From positions 1-64,000 of the forward strand of contig NZ_LNCD01000031.1 in assembly GCF_001542405.1 (NCBI RefSeq): a stretch of DNA of 64,000 nt, given 5' to 3'. Shown piece after piece: positions 51,600 through 60,425 of this stretch. A program made the position numbers and the translations under genes. Numbering within the stretch: the first letter of the stretch is position 1; every line of letters begins with the position of its first letter. The notes under the pieces were generated by a model. The model was not told the origin of the DNA and did no database searches. It saw only the letters and a program-made list of their open reading frames with translations. The stretch is from Rhizobium altiplani. Lineage in GTDB: Bacteria; Pseudomonadota; Alphaproteobacteria; Rhizobiales; Rhizobiaceae.

Positions 51600-52423
51600 A
51601 GGCCGACAGGTTCGCATCCGTTTGCGAAGGTACTGTTCCGCGTCGTCCTTACCGTCGAGATCAACTGGCGCGAGGTTGCCCTACAGACGGTCACGCCGCA
51701 ACTCGACCTGACAGGAGAAACAGTGACCATGGTTGTGGCGGTCTTCGGCACCACTATCAGCCCCTATCTCCTCTTCTGGCAGGCGTCAGAGGAGGTGGAG
51801 GACGACGAGGCCGACCCGACAACCGATCCGCTCATCGACCATCCTGAGCAAGCGCTCGTCCAGCTCAGTCGCATCCGCCGGGACACATATATCGGCATGG
51901 CTTTCGCCAACCTTGTCGCCTTCTTCATCATCTTGACGACCGCCGTCACCTTGCATGGCCAGATCGAGATTGAGACCTCTGCCGACGCCGCCGAGGCGCT
52001 ACGGCCGAGATTGCCGGCGATCTGGCGTTCGCTCTGTTCAGCCTTGGCATTATCGGTACCGGTCTGCTGGCTGTGCCAGTCCTGGCGGGCTCAGCGGCCT
52101 ATGCCGTATGCGAGTCCCGCGGCTGGGCAATCGGGCTTGAGCACAAGCCGCGGGAAGCAGTTGGTTTCTATACTGTGATCGGCCTCGCCACCCTCATAGG
52201 CCTCGCGGTGGACTACTCGAACCTCGACCCCATACGGGCGCTGTTCTGGAGCGCTGTCCTTAACGGCGTGATCTCCGTGCCGCTGATGGCCGCAATGATG
52301 ATCGTGGTTTCCCGATAGGACGAAATGGGGCGGTTCGTCGCCTCAATTGGACTGCGCGTAAGGGATGGTTCGCCACCACCTGCATGGCGGCCGTGGGCAT
52401 CACGATGTTCAGCCTGAGCTAGA
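51600..52423 (+). pseudogene. NRAMP-family divalent metal transporter remnant
   Basis: Begins mid-protein with FAKVLFRVVLTVEINWREVA, then TMVVAVFGTTISPYLLFWQA, SEEVEDDEADP and YIGMAFANLVAFFIILTTAV in one frame. After a frameshift near 52000 it continues GDLAFALFSLGIIGTGLLAV, PVLAGSAAYAVCESRGWAIG, LEHKPREAVGFYTVIGLATL, NGVISVPLMAAMMIVVSR and a TAG at 52316-52318; further homology (MGRFVAS, then CMAAVGITMFSLS) follows the stop. The N-terminal half with the DPGN metal motif is lost. Proteins of this form import Mn2+ or Fe2+. Confidence 0.82.
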
Positions 52424-52654
52424 ATGCGATCATGGAAACGTGTTAACGGACATCATACTCGGGAAAAATCGTCCACGTCGCAGATGCCGTCGCACGTCTG
52501 CAGTCGTAAGGAGAAATAATCTTCGGCGATCTCTTGGCCACACCTCGACAGAGCGCTTAGCGCCGTTAGTTCAGGCGCTCAATCCCGGAGGTCAAAACTC
52601 GATCAGGGATCGGCAGCTCCTTTGTTCGTCTCTTTTTGTCGGTTCCCGCAAAAG

Positions 52655-54019
52655 TCAGGCGAGAGGCAGCGTTACCTCAATCTGTACGCCTTCATGCTTG
52701 AGCGGCCTCGGGGAAACGACTTTCAAACTCATGCCTGTGCGGTCGGCAATTGCCTTTACGATGGAAAATCCCAAGCCGCTACCGCCGACCTTTCCCCTAC
52801 CGCGCGCGAACCGCTTCCCCAGCCTCTCCGTGGCATCGGCGGACAGGACCGCGCCGTCATTGGCGACGCAAAGTAAGCCGTCTGTCTGCAACGCGACCTC
52901 GACTAAACCATTCTGAGCCCCGTGTTTCAGCGCATTTTCAATCAGGTTTCGAAACAGAATGCCAACGGCGTCGGGGTCTAACCTGGAAAGAACCGGTTCT
53001 TCCGGAAGGGTCAGGAGGATCCGTCCCTCTCCAGTCCGCGTGAAACCCTCGACGATCATCTCCAGGACGGGTCTCAGATCGGAGGGCTCGTCTGTTTGCA
53101 GCCGTCCTCCTTCGGCGCGGGCGAGTTGCATCAACTTTTCCGACGTGCGCATCAGTCGCTTCAGCGTGGTCTCTATCTCCGTTGCCCGCTGGCCCGTTAA
53201 TTCCTCGCCGGTTTCAGTCCGAATGCGCTGAGCCTGCGCGATCGCGCCTGCAACCGGCGTGCGCAGCTCGTGCGCCGCGTTCGCTGCAAAGGCGCGCTCG
53301 GCATTGAACGCCGCCGTCAGACGGTCCAGCAATTGATTGACGCCTGCCGAGATCGGGCGAAGCTCGCTTGGCAGACCGCCATCTGGTAGGGGCGACAGGT
53401 CCTGCGCACCGCGCCGGGCAAGCTCTTGTCGAAGCAAGCGTACAGGGCGCAAGGAACGGCGCACCGCCAGAACGATTGCGAGAAGACTGAATGGGATCAT
53501 CACGATCAACGGCAGGAGAAGCCCCAGCAGCATCTTGCGGGAAAGCTCCGTGCGACGATCGAGCGGTTCGGCAACGGCAATCGTCAGGCCGCCATCGACG
53601 CTAGCATCGTAATAGAGTTGGTGCGTTTCGGTGCGCAGAAAACCCGGCTTGACAAACGGCGGAAAGATGGAGGCATCCGCACCTGCGGAGGCGAGAAGAA
53701 CCTTCCCGTTGCGGTCGCGCACGACAAAAGTTACGTCCTCGCCATATCGCGCCTCGCGGCCGATGCGCCTCTCGCCATCGTCGCCTTCCTCGTTACCATC
53801 ATGTTCGACAGGATCGCCACGTCCGTCGCCTTCATGCAGGTCGTGCCGAGCAATTGGCAAAACGCGCAGCGCCGTGGCCTTTAGCCCGTCGTCGAACACC
53901 TCTTGCATTTCCCCGCCAAGGCGGTGCGCCGTGACCGCCGCCGCCGCCAACCACAGAAGCGTTACCGAAAGCCCGATGGCAAGTGCCAGGCGCGTCTGAA
54001 GCGAAGCGCCGGCCTTCAC
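52655..54019 (-). CDS. Sensor histidine kinase (EnvZ/QseC-like)
   Basis: 454 aa. Transmembrane helices at about 11-31 and 164-186 enclose a periplasmic sensor of about 130 residues with a very acidic, His-containing stretch (about 62-85), which could bind cations. HAMP-like linker, then HisKA with His250 (AANAAHELRTPVAG) and HATPase_c (NLIENALKHG, GSGLGFSIVKAI). Its ATG overlaps the stop of the response regulator by 4 bp. The pair is divergent from the DUF2271/ApbE genes 0.16 kb away and probably controls them. Confidence 0.92.
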   Translation of the reverse strand: MKAGASLQTRLALAIGLSVTLLWLAAAAVTAHRLGGEMQEVFDDGLKATALRVLPIARHDLHEGDGRGDPVEHDGNEEGDDGERRIGREARYGEDVTFVVRDRNGKVLLASAGADASIFPPFVKPGFLRTETHQLYYDASVDGGLTIAVAEPLDRRTELSRKMLLGLLLPLIVMIPFSLLAIVLAVRRSLRPVRLLRQELARRGAQDLSPLPDGGLPSELRPISAGVNQLLDRLTAAFNAERAFAANAAHELRTPVAGAIAQAQRIRTETGEELTGQRATEIETTLKRLMRTSEKLMQLARAEGGRLQTDEPSDLRPVLEMIVEGFTRTGEGRILLTLPEEPVLSRLDPDAVGILFRNLIENALKHGAQNGLVEVALQTDGLLCVANDGAVLSADATERLGKRFARGRGKVGGSGLGFSIVKAIADRTGMSLKVVSPRPLKHEGVQIEVTLPLA

Positions 54020-54675
54020 GGTTGCCCCAGCCGATAACCGAGGCCGCGCTCGGTCTCGATCACATGAGCGCCGAGTTTCTTGCGCAACCGGCTGACATGG
54101 ACCTCGATCGCGTTGCTGTCGATTTCCGTATCGAACGAATAGAGCCGCTCCTCGAGCTGTGCCTTCGAGAGGAGCTGGGCGGGACGTTGCAGAAAGGCCT
54201 CAAACAAGACCCATTCTCGCGCCGTAAGAGCAACGGGCTTGCCATTCAACGCGACGCTTCTGGCAGCGAGATCAACGGCGAGCGGACCGAGCGTGATGTT
54301 CGGATTTGGGTTGCCGGCATAACGGCGCGCCACCGATCCGATGCGGGCCGATAGTTCTGCAAGGTCGAAGGGCTTCACCATGTAATCATCAGCGCCGGCG
54401 TTCAGTCCGGCAATACGGTCAGAGACCTGATCGAGCGCTGTCAGGATCATAACCGGCGTCACGTCGCCCCGCCCGCGCAATCCCTTCAGGAAGGGAACGC
54501 CGAGCCCATCGGGCAGCATCAGATCGAGCAGCACCAGATCATAGGCAGCCGCAACGATTGCATCGCCTGCCTGGTCGAGCCGGTTGACCCAATCGACGGA
54601 ATGCCCATCGGCGGCGATCTGGTCGCGAATGGCCGCACCAAGCGCCGTATCGTCCTCGATCAGCAGAACCCGCAT
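54016..54675 (-). CDS. OmpR-family response regulator
   Basis: 219 aa. Receiver 1-115 with Asp51 (LVLLDLMLPDGLG), Thr switch and VKPF Lys; winged-helix effector at about 125-215 (ALTAREWVLFEAFLQRPAQL, NAIEVHVSRLRKKLG, TERGLGYRL). Partner of the kinase gene that overlaps it. The divergent start of the exported small protein gene is 156 bp away, so an autoregulatory operator probably lies in 54676-54831; I could not pick out a convincing repeat there. Confidence 0.92.
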   Translation of the reverse strand: MRVLLIEDDTALGAAIRDQIAADGHSVDWVNRLDQAGDAIVAAAYDLVLLDLMLPDGLGVPFLKGLRGRGDVTPVMILTALDQVSDRIAGLNAGADDYMVKPFDLAELSARIGSVARRYAGNPNPNITLGPLAVDLAARSVALNGKPVALTAREWVLFEAFLQRPAQLLSKAQLEERLYSFDTEIDSNAIEVHVSRLRKKLGAHVIETERGLGYRLGQP

Positions 54676-54831
54676 CGCAACCTTTCCTCTCTGCCTCTCT
54701 TTGGCCCCTTAGTCCACCCGCCAGCTTACGGGAACCTGAAGCGCTGTCGCGCCAATTGTCAGGTGGCGGTCAGCTTAGGACGCAATTGATCAGCCCGAAA
54801 TCCCCGTCAGATGCCCAACTGGAGATCACTT

Positions 54832-55146
54832 ATGACATACCGCAAACTTCTTCTGGCCGCGTGCGCCGGCATAGGCTTTCTCGCCCCCCTCGGCAGTCTC
54901 GCGATGCCGTTCCCGGCAGCGAAGACCGCTGGGGCCATACTAGCCGGGTATCAAGAGAACGAGGACGATGATCACCAGGCGCATCGCCTCCGTCACGACG
55001 ACAATGGCCGCTACGCCGCCGACGACTGCGAAGACGAGGATGAAAATTCTTGCGGTCGAGGCGGCGTCTTGCAGCAGCAGAACGCCACCCCGCCTAGCAA
55101 CGGCCTGTTCACGCCTGGCTCCAAGCCGCGCGCCCAGACGAACTGA
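54832..55146 (+). CDS. Small exported acidic protein, 104 aa
   Basis: ATG 54832 with GGAG eight bases upstream. Residues 1-25 are a signal peptide (KLLLAACAGIGFLAPLGSLA). The mature protein is short and rich in Asp, Glu and His (YQENEDDDHQAHRLRHDDNG, DDCEDEDENSCGRGG) with two Cys, and its tail is Gln/Pro-rich. No domain is recognised; the composition suggests metal or haem contact in the periplasm. First gene of the run leading to DUF2271, the PepSY reductase and ApbE. Confidence 0.7.
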   Translation: MTYRKLLLAACAGIGFLAPLGSLAMPFPAAKTAGAILAGYQENEDDDHQAHRLRHDDNGRYAADDCEDEDENSCGRGGVLQQQNATPPSNGLFTPGSKPRAQTN

Positions 55147-55175
55147 ACCGCCAAGTCCGACCAAGGAGACGATCG

Positions 55176-55652
55176 ATGAGAATGAAGTCCTTCATTGCCC
55201 TGCTTGCTGTCACTACGGCCCTTACCGTTCCCGGCCTCGCCATGGCCCGCGAGGTGACCTTCACCACCAACATGCGCAGCTACGGCGGCGATGGCGCCTA
55301 CGTTGCCTATTATGTCACCGATGCGCAAGGCAAGTATGTCGGCAGTCTCTGGATGGCGGGCGGCAAGACTAGATACTACGAGCATCTCAGCGGCTGGTAC
55401 CGTGCCACCGGCGGTGACATCGGCGAGATCAACGGCATTACGGGCGCCAGCGTTGGGGCGGGTCGTTCGCTTAAGGTCACGGTCGACCTTGCCGATACGC
55501 TGTTCGATGCCGGCTATCAGCTTCACATCGATTCCGCCGTGGAGGACATGCGCGACAGTCCGAATGAGATCGTGGTGCCGCTGACGTCAGGCGGCTCGGG
55601 CCAGAACGTGAAAGGTACGCGCTACATCGCCGCCTTCACCTACGTGCGTTGA
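55176..55652 (+). CDS. DUF2271 periplasmic protein, candidate flavinylation target
   Basis: 158 aa with a signal peptide (1-24, ending AMA). The DUF2271 beta-sandwich follows (VTFTTNMRSYGGDGAYVAYYV, VGSLWMAGGKTRYYEHLSGW). Residues 87-92 read NGITGAS-like (Thr89-Gly-Ala-Ser92), the T/S-GA-S/T form used by ApbE to attach FMN to Thr or Ser in other proteins. With apbE two genes away, covalent FMN on Ser92 is a reasonable prediction. Start ATG 55176 lies 29 bp after the previous gene. Confidence 0.85.
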   Translation: MRMKSFIALLAVTTALTVPGLAMAREVTFTTNMRSYGGDGAYVAYYVTDAQGKYVGSLWMAGGKTRYYEHLSGWYRATGGDIGEINGITGASVGAGRSLKVTVDLADTLFDAGYQLHIDSAVEDMRDSPNEIVVPLTSGGSGQNVKGTRYIAAFTYVR

Positions 55653-55670
55653 GGAGAAGGGACGCCTGTT

Positions 55671-57869
55671 ATGAGTCGCTCGCTCCACCGCTGCTTCGGA
55701 CTGATCGCTACCGTCCTTCTCACCGTCGTCGCGCTGAGCGGCGCCGCACTCTCGATCTTCCCAGCCGCAGAGGCGCTCACCACACCTGCGGCGCAGCGCA
55801 TCAGCGTCGCGGAACTCGCCACGCGAGTCCAGGCGTCAGAACCTACGGTCGAACAGATCAGGCGCGCGCCGTCTGGGCGGATCACCGCCTATTACTACGA
55901 AGGCGACCAACCCGCCTCCGCTGTCATCGACCCTGCCACTGGAAAGCCGGTCGGCAGCGCCGGCACCTCGGAGCTGGAGCGTTGGTTGGTCAATCTTCAT
56001 CGTTCGCTTTTCTTGGACGATCCCGGACGCTTCATAACTGCTGGCAGTGCAGCGGTTGTGCTTGCCCTTGCAATCTCCGGGCTGTTCCTGATGGCGCGGC
56101 GCGCCGGCGGCTGGCGGTCCGTCCTGACATCCGTTCGCGGCTACGGCGATGGACGCTTACACGCCGTCGTCTCACGCCTTGCCCTGCCCGGCCTCTTCCT
56201 CTCCGCGCTCACCGCGTTCTGGATGACGGCTGCTGTTTTCGGGCTATTGCCGGAAGGCGCGAATGCGCCGGCCTTCCCGGCCAACGTCAGCGGCAAGACC
56301 GGCGTGGCCCTTACCTCTGTCGCCCTGCTTCAAGAGACTATGGTCGATGACCTGCTCTCGCTTAGCTTCCCTGCCACGGGCGACTCAACGGACGTTTTCA
56401 CACTCAAGATAACAGGAGGAGAAGCTTATATCGACCAGGGCAACGGTGCGCTGCTGGCTTGGTCTGACGCCGGCTGGGTCGACAAGGTCACGCGCCTCAT
56501 CACCATGCTGCACACAGGGCGCGGCGTGGCGTGGCTTGGGCTCGTCCTCGGGTTCTCTGCGCTTGCGGTACCCGTCCTGGGCTGGACTGGCATGATCGTT
56601 TGGCTGAGGGGGCGCCGCAACCCCAAGGCAGCCTCGGTTGCCGCCGACGAGGCCGATACGATCCTGCTAGTCGGCAGTGAGAACGGAACGACCTGGGGCT
56701 TCGCCAATACGCTGCAGACTGCTCTTTCCGCACAGGGTCTTCGCGTTCATGTCGGCCCGATGTCCAATTTCGAGCCGGCCCACTGGCCGAAGGCGCGGCG
56801 TGTCATTCTGTTCGCCGCCACCTATGGCGATGGCACGGCGCCTGCAGCCTCCAAGGAATTCGTCGAACGCTTCGAGCGTGTGCCGGCAATGCCCGGCCTG
56901 CCGCTCGCCGTGCTCGGTTTCGGCGATCGCAGCTTCCCGGCCTTCTGCGGTTTCGCCACCGAGATCGCGAGGATCGCTGAGGACAAGGGCTGGGCCGTCC
57001 TTAGCCCCTTCGACACGGTAGATCGACAATCGCCACAGGATTTCGCCCGCTGGGGGCGGCGCCTGGCCGAAACGCTTGGCCTCGTTTTCGAGCTGAACCA
57101 CCAACCGACCGCACCGAAGACCTGGAGATTGCCGGTCATATCTCGCCGCGATTATGGAGCAAGCGTACAGGCGACAACCGCCATCCTGCGCTTTGCCCTT
57201 CCGAAGATATCGCTTTGGCAGCGTCTGACGGGCAAGGGCTTCTCGCGGTTTGAGGCCGGAGATCTGATCGGCATCGTGCCGCAAGGCTCGGATCTGCCGC
57301 GATTCTACTCGCTTGCTTCCGGTATGAAAGATGGCTTTCTCGAAATCTGTGTCCGCAAGCAAGTGGGAGGGCTTTGCTCCAACCAACTCACCGCGCTGGA
57401 ACCGGGCGAGACTATTGCGGCCTTCGTGCGTCCAAACCCGGCGTTCCGTCCGGCGCGCGGACGCAAGCCCGTCATCCTCATCGGCGCCGGCGCGGGGATC
57501 GGTCCGCTGGCCGGCTTTGCCCGCGGAAACCGGGGATGCCGTCCCATGCATCTCTATTTCGGAATCCGCCATCCCGCCAGCGATGCGCTCTACGCAGAGG
57601 AACTTTCCAACTGGAACAAGGACGGCCGGCTGACCTCGGTCTCGACCGCCTTCTCGCGAACCGCGAACCCGGCCTATGTGCAGGATATCCTTTGCAAGGA
57701 TGCCGAGCGAATCGGCAAGCTTATCGCTGCGGGCGGTCAGGTTCTCATCTGCGGGAGTCGGGATATGGCGGCGGCTGTTGCGACCGTGCTCGCCGACATT
57801 CTCGCGCCACAGGGTTTCAGCCTCGCGCTCCTGAAAGCCAATGGTCGCTATACCGAGGACGTGTACTGA
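55671..57869 (+). CDS. PepSY-membrane/flavodoxin/NADPH-reductase fusion
   Basis: 732 aa. N-terminal PepSY-TM part with about four helices (8-32, 120-142, 165-190, 290-312) and a periplasmic PepSY domain; flavodoxin domain at about 328-470 (LLVGSENGTTWGFANTL, FAATYGDGTAP, VLGFGDRSFPAFCG); ferredoxin-reductase-type FAD/NAD(P)H domain at about 480-732 (RFYSLASG, GGLCSNQL, IGAGAGIGPLAGF, CGSRDMA). Electrons would go from NADPH via FAD and FMN in the cytoplasm through the membrane part to the periplasm. 18 bp after the DUF2271 gene and 1 bp before apbE. Confidence 0.9.
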   Translation: MSRSLHRCFGLIATVLLTVVALSGAALSIFPAAEALTTPAAQRISVAELATRVQASEPTVEQIRRAPSGRITAYYYEGDQPASAVIDPATGKPVGSAGTSELERWLVNLHRSLFLDDPGRFITAGSAAVVLALAISGLFLMARRAGGWRSVLTSVRGYGDGRLHAVVSRLALPGLFLSALTAFWMTAAVFGLLPEGANAPAFPANVSGKTGVALTSVALLQETMVDDLLSLSFPATGDSTDVFTLKITGGEAYIDQGNGALLAWSDAGWVDKVTRLITMLHTGRGVAWLGLVLGFSALAVPVLGWTGMIVWLRGRRNPKAASVAADEADTILLVGSENGTTWGFANTLQTALSAQGLRVHVGPMSNFEPAHWPKARRVILFAATYGDGTAPAASKEFVERFERVPAMPGLPLAVLGFGDRSFPAFCGFATEIARIAEDKGWAVLSPFDTVDRQSPQDFARWGRRLAETLGLVFELNHQPTAPKTWRLPVISRRDYGASVQATTAILRFALPKISLWQRLTGKGFSRFEAGDLIGIVPQGSDLPRFYSLASGMKDGFLEICVRKQVGGLCSNQLTALEPGETIAAFVRPNPAFRPARGRKPVILIGAGAGIGPLAGFARGNRGCRPMHLYFGIRHPASDALYAEELSNWNKDGRLTSVSTAFSRTANPAYVQDILCKDAERIGKLIAAGGQVLICGSRDMAAAVATVLADILAPQGFSLALLKANGRYTEDVY

Positions 57870-57870
57870 C

Positions 57871-58791
57871 ATGACGCGCTACACGATGAACGGTCCGACT
57901 ATGGGCACGCGCTGGTCAGCACTCTTTCACATGCCATTGGATTTCGATGTCCACCGCGCCCGCAAGGCGATGGCCGACGCCGTGACGGAAGTCGACGAAC
58001 AAATGTCCACCTGGCGGCCTGAAAGCGACCTCAACCGCTTGAACGCCGCAAAGCCCGGTGAATGGGTGTTTGTGCCTGAAAGCCTGCTTACTGTGCTGGG
58101 AACGGGTCTTAAAATCGGTCAAGCTTCGGGCGGCGCCTTCGATATCGGCCTGGGTGACGCCGTCTCCGCCTGGGGTTTCGGCGCGGCGGACGCAAGCGAG
58201 GACCGGATCAAGACTGCCCGTCTCGCCAGACGCAGCCCGGCCCATGATGTTCTGGAGCTAGACAAGGCCGCCGGACGCGCCCGCAAGCACTCAGAGATGT
58301 GCTTCGATCTCAATGGCATCGCCAAGGGTTTTGGTGTCGATCAACTGACCGGGGCTGCGCGCCAGCTCGGTATCGAAGCCGGCCTCTTCGCCATCGACGG
58401 CGAACTGCGAGCGCTCGGCACTCAGCCCGACGGCCGCGGCTGGACCGTCGCCGTCGAAATGCCAAACCTGGAAACGCGTGCCCCGCATTCCGTGCTCGTG
58501 CTAGAAGATGTCGCTGTTGCGACGTCAGGCGACTACCGACACTGGATCGATGTCGGCGGCCGCCGTCTGTCGCACACCATGGACCCGCACCTCGGCATGC
58601 CGCTCAGACATCCTCCCGCGTCCGCTACCGTGATCGCCTGCGATTGTATGAGCGCCGACGCCTGGGCGACGGCGATGATGGTTCTCGGCGAAGCACGTGG
58701 TCTTGCGCTCGCCGAAACGCTTGGTCTGCCTGTTCTCTTCCTCGAGCACGGCCAGTCGAAAGGAATCGGATGCGGCCTGTTTTCACGCTGA
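57871..58791 (+). CDS. apbE: FAD:protein FMN transferase
   Basis: 306 aa from ATG 57871; the open frame begins 30 bases earlier inside the previous gene. ApbE family: MGTRWSALF, VDEQMSTWRPESDLNRLN, GGAFDIGLGDAVSAWGF, DLNGIAKGFGVDQLT, FAIDGELRALG and the metal-site HTMDPHLGMPL. It transfers FMN from FAD to Thr/Ser of target proteins. There is no lipoprotein signal at the N-terminus, unlike many ApbEs, so an upstream start or another export path should be considered. The likely target in the operon is the DUF2271 protein. Confidence 0.92.
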   Translation: MTRYTMNGPTMGTRWSALFHMPLDFDVHRARKAMADAVTEVDEQMSTWRPESDLNRLNAAKPGEWVFVPESLLTVLGTGLKIGQASGGAFDIGLGDAVSAWGFGAADASEDRIKTARLARRSPAHDVLELDKAAGRARKHSEMCFDLNGIAKGFGVDQLTGAARQLGIEAGLFAIDGELRALGTQPDGRGWTVAVEMPNLETRAPHSVLVLEDVAVATSGDYRHWIDVGGRRLSHTMDPHLGMPLRHPPASATVIACDCMSADAWATAMMVLGEARGLALAETLGLPVLFLEHGQSKGIGCGLFSR

Positions 58792-59015
58792 TCAGCGCTA
58801 AACATCCATCTCAGAAGATCAACATATGAGCCGTGAAATGAGCCAATAGCACTGAAGGAATCCTTGCCCTCGGGTCTGGCGGCTCAATCCTCAGCATCGC
58901 TTCGGCATTGCGGCCGGCAGCATTCATCGTGTCCTAAAAGACAATTCCAAGCTGAGGAGAATAACAACTCAAAGAGGAGATGCGGAAAGTCTATGTTGAG
59001 ACTTCCCACTGCCAA
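58792..59015. other. Short gap after apbE
   Basis: About 220 bp with no supported gene, box or hairpin. The base composition is less GC-rich than the flanking genes (for example 58951-59010), as expected for a promoter of the broken DUF302 gene. Confidence 0.35.
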
Positions 59016-59427
59016 ATGAGATACCTTATCACCTACACGCCGAGTGGATGATGCCGCCCTCAGGCCGAAATCCGCTCTTTCCAACGACGGTTTTCGGTGT
59101 TCTGACGGAGATCGATGTGAGGCAACCATGAAGAAGATCGATGTCGACATCGACGACTATCTCATCCTCGGTGCCTTCCGTCCGCACATGGCGTTTGAGG
59201 CGATGAAACTGAAACCGAGGGTCGGAGCCATGCTGCCGGGCAATGTCATCGTGCGTAACGTCAGTGGCGGCGGTCGTAGTGAGCGCCATCCGGTCGCGTC
59301 GATGCGGCCGAGCGACAATGAAATGCTGAGCCTTCTGGCGGGCAAGGCCCGCTCGATGCTCGCCGACGCGGCGGTGGAGGTTTGGCATCGGATATATTGC
59401 GAGGGCCGGCTTCCCAAGCCGTTCTGA
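59016..59427 (+). pseudogene. Broken DUF302 protein gene
   Basis: ATG 59016 gives MRYLITYTPSG, a typical DUF302 start, then a TGA. After a frame change the sequence DDAALRPKSALSNDGF follows, and from 59129 MKKIDVDIDDYLILGAFRPH, AFEAMKLKPRVGAMLPGNVI and VRNV, the DUF302 core. Between them, RCSDGDRCEAT is out of frame: the neighbouring frame reads FGVLTEIDVRQ, the expected sequence. So there is one uncorrected shift plus a self-cancelling pair. A shortened protein from 59044 or 59129 (99 aa) could still be made. Confidence 0.75.
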
Positions 59428-59570
59428 TTGTGGATCCAAACAGCCCGCGCCGAGAAGAGAACTTGGATCGGCCTCTCGTTCATTGCGCGACGAGAACCGC
59501 AGTATCCTAAAAAACTCACCCGGTCCGACAAGCTAGGCGTGCAATAGGTACAGTGTGTTGAGGCCACCTC

Positions 59571-60266
59571 TCAGATCGCGGTGCCAACAAGCGCACCGAT
59601 TCCAGCCGTCAACGCCATGGCGAAAGCGCCCCAGAACATGACGCGGGTCGTGGCCCTCCAGATGTTCGCGCCGCCCGCTTTCGCGCCGATTGCGCCCAAC
59701 AGCGCGAGGAAAGCCAAAGACGCGGTTGCAACGGTGTAGATCAGTATCGAGGCGGGAGAAAGGACGACCGTGAGCAAGGGCAATGCGGCCCCCACCGCGA
59801 ACGTGGCGGCCGACGTAAGAGCTGCCTCAACGGGGCGGGCCGCCATGTGATCAACGATACCGAGTTCGTCGCGCGAATGCGCGTGGAGAGCATCACCAGC
59901 GGTCAGTTGGTTCGCGACTTGCCTGGCCAGATCTTTGGTAAGACCGCGTCTGACATAGATTTGCATCAGTTCCTCGAGTTCCGCTTCGGGGTGCATTTCC
60001 AACTCCATCCGCTCCCGCGCAAGATCGGCTATCTCGGTGTCCGCCTGCGAACTTACCGACACATATTCGCCGGCCGCCATGGACATCGCGCCCGCGACCA
60101 GACCGGCGACGCCCGCCACCAAGATCTGTGACGGTGCCGCGGACGCGGTGGCGACGCCCATGATCAAGCTCGCCGTCGAGACGATTCCGTCGTTTGCGCC
60201 GAGGACGGCTGCCCGGAGCCAGCCGATGCGGGAGATCAGGTGATGCTCGGAATGCAGTCTGCTCAT
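59571..60266 (-). CDS. VIT1/CCC1-family iron/manganese transporter
   Basis: 231 aa from ATG 60264-60266 (GGAG upstream); the open frame is 38 codons longer. Typical sequence: HHLISRIGWLRAAVLGANDGIVSTASLIMGVA (first helix with the conserved Asp), GAMSMAAGEYVSVSSQADTE, and a C-terminal pair of helices (TTRVMFWGAFAMALTAGIGALVG). Residues about 70-140 are the charged metal-binding helical part (ERMELEMHPEAELEELMQ). It exports or stores Fe2+/Mn2+ at the membrane. Stands alone, convergent with the DUF302 remnant. Confidence 0.92.
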   Translation of the reverse strand: MSRLHSEHHLISRIGWLRAAVLGANDGIVSTASLIMGVATASAAPSQILVAGVAGLVAGAMSMAAGEYVSVSSQADTEIADLARERMELEMHPEAELEELMQIYVRRGLTKDLARQVANQLTAGDALHAHSRDELGIVDHMAARPVEAALTSAATFAVGAALPLLTVVLSPASILIYTVATASLAFLALLGAIGAKAGGANIWRATTRVMFWGAFAMALTAGIGALVGTAI

Positions 60267-60425
60267 GGAGTGTCTCCAGGACAAAGCCGATTTGACGTAA
60301 TGGTGTGAGATTAACCCAAGCACGGTATTCGCGATCACAGCTGCGACGGGTGCCCAGAGCGGGCATATAGGGCACCGCACTCACTGGAATCTTGCAAAGT
60401 CAGCCGGAGACTTCGTGTATCGAAC

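Noticed and set aside
56667..57872. 401-codon minus-strand ORF opposite the PepSY reductase
   Set aside because: Shadow frame without recognisable domain.
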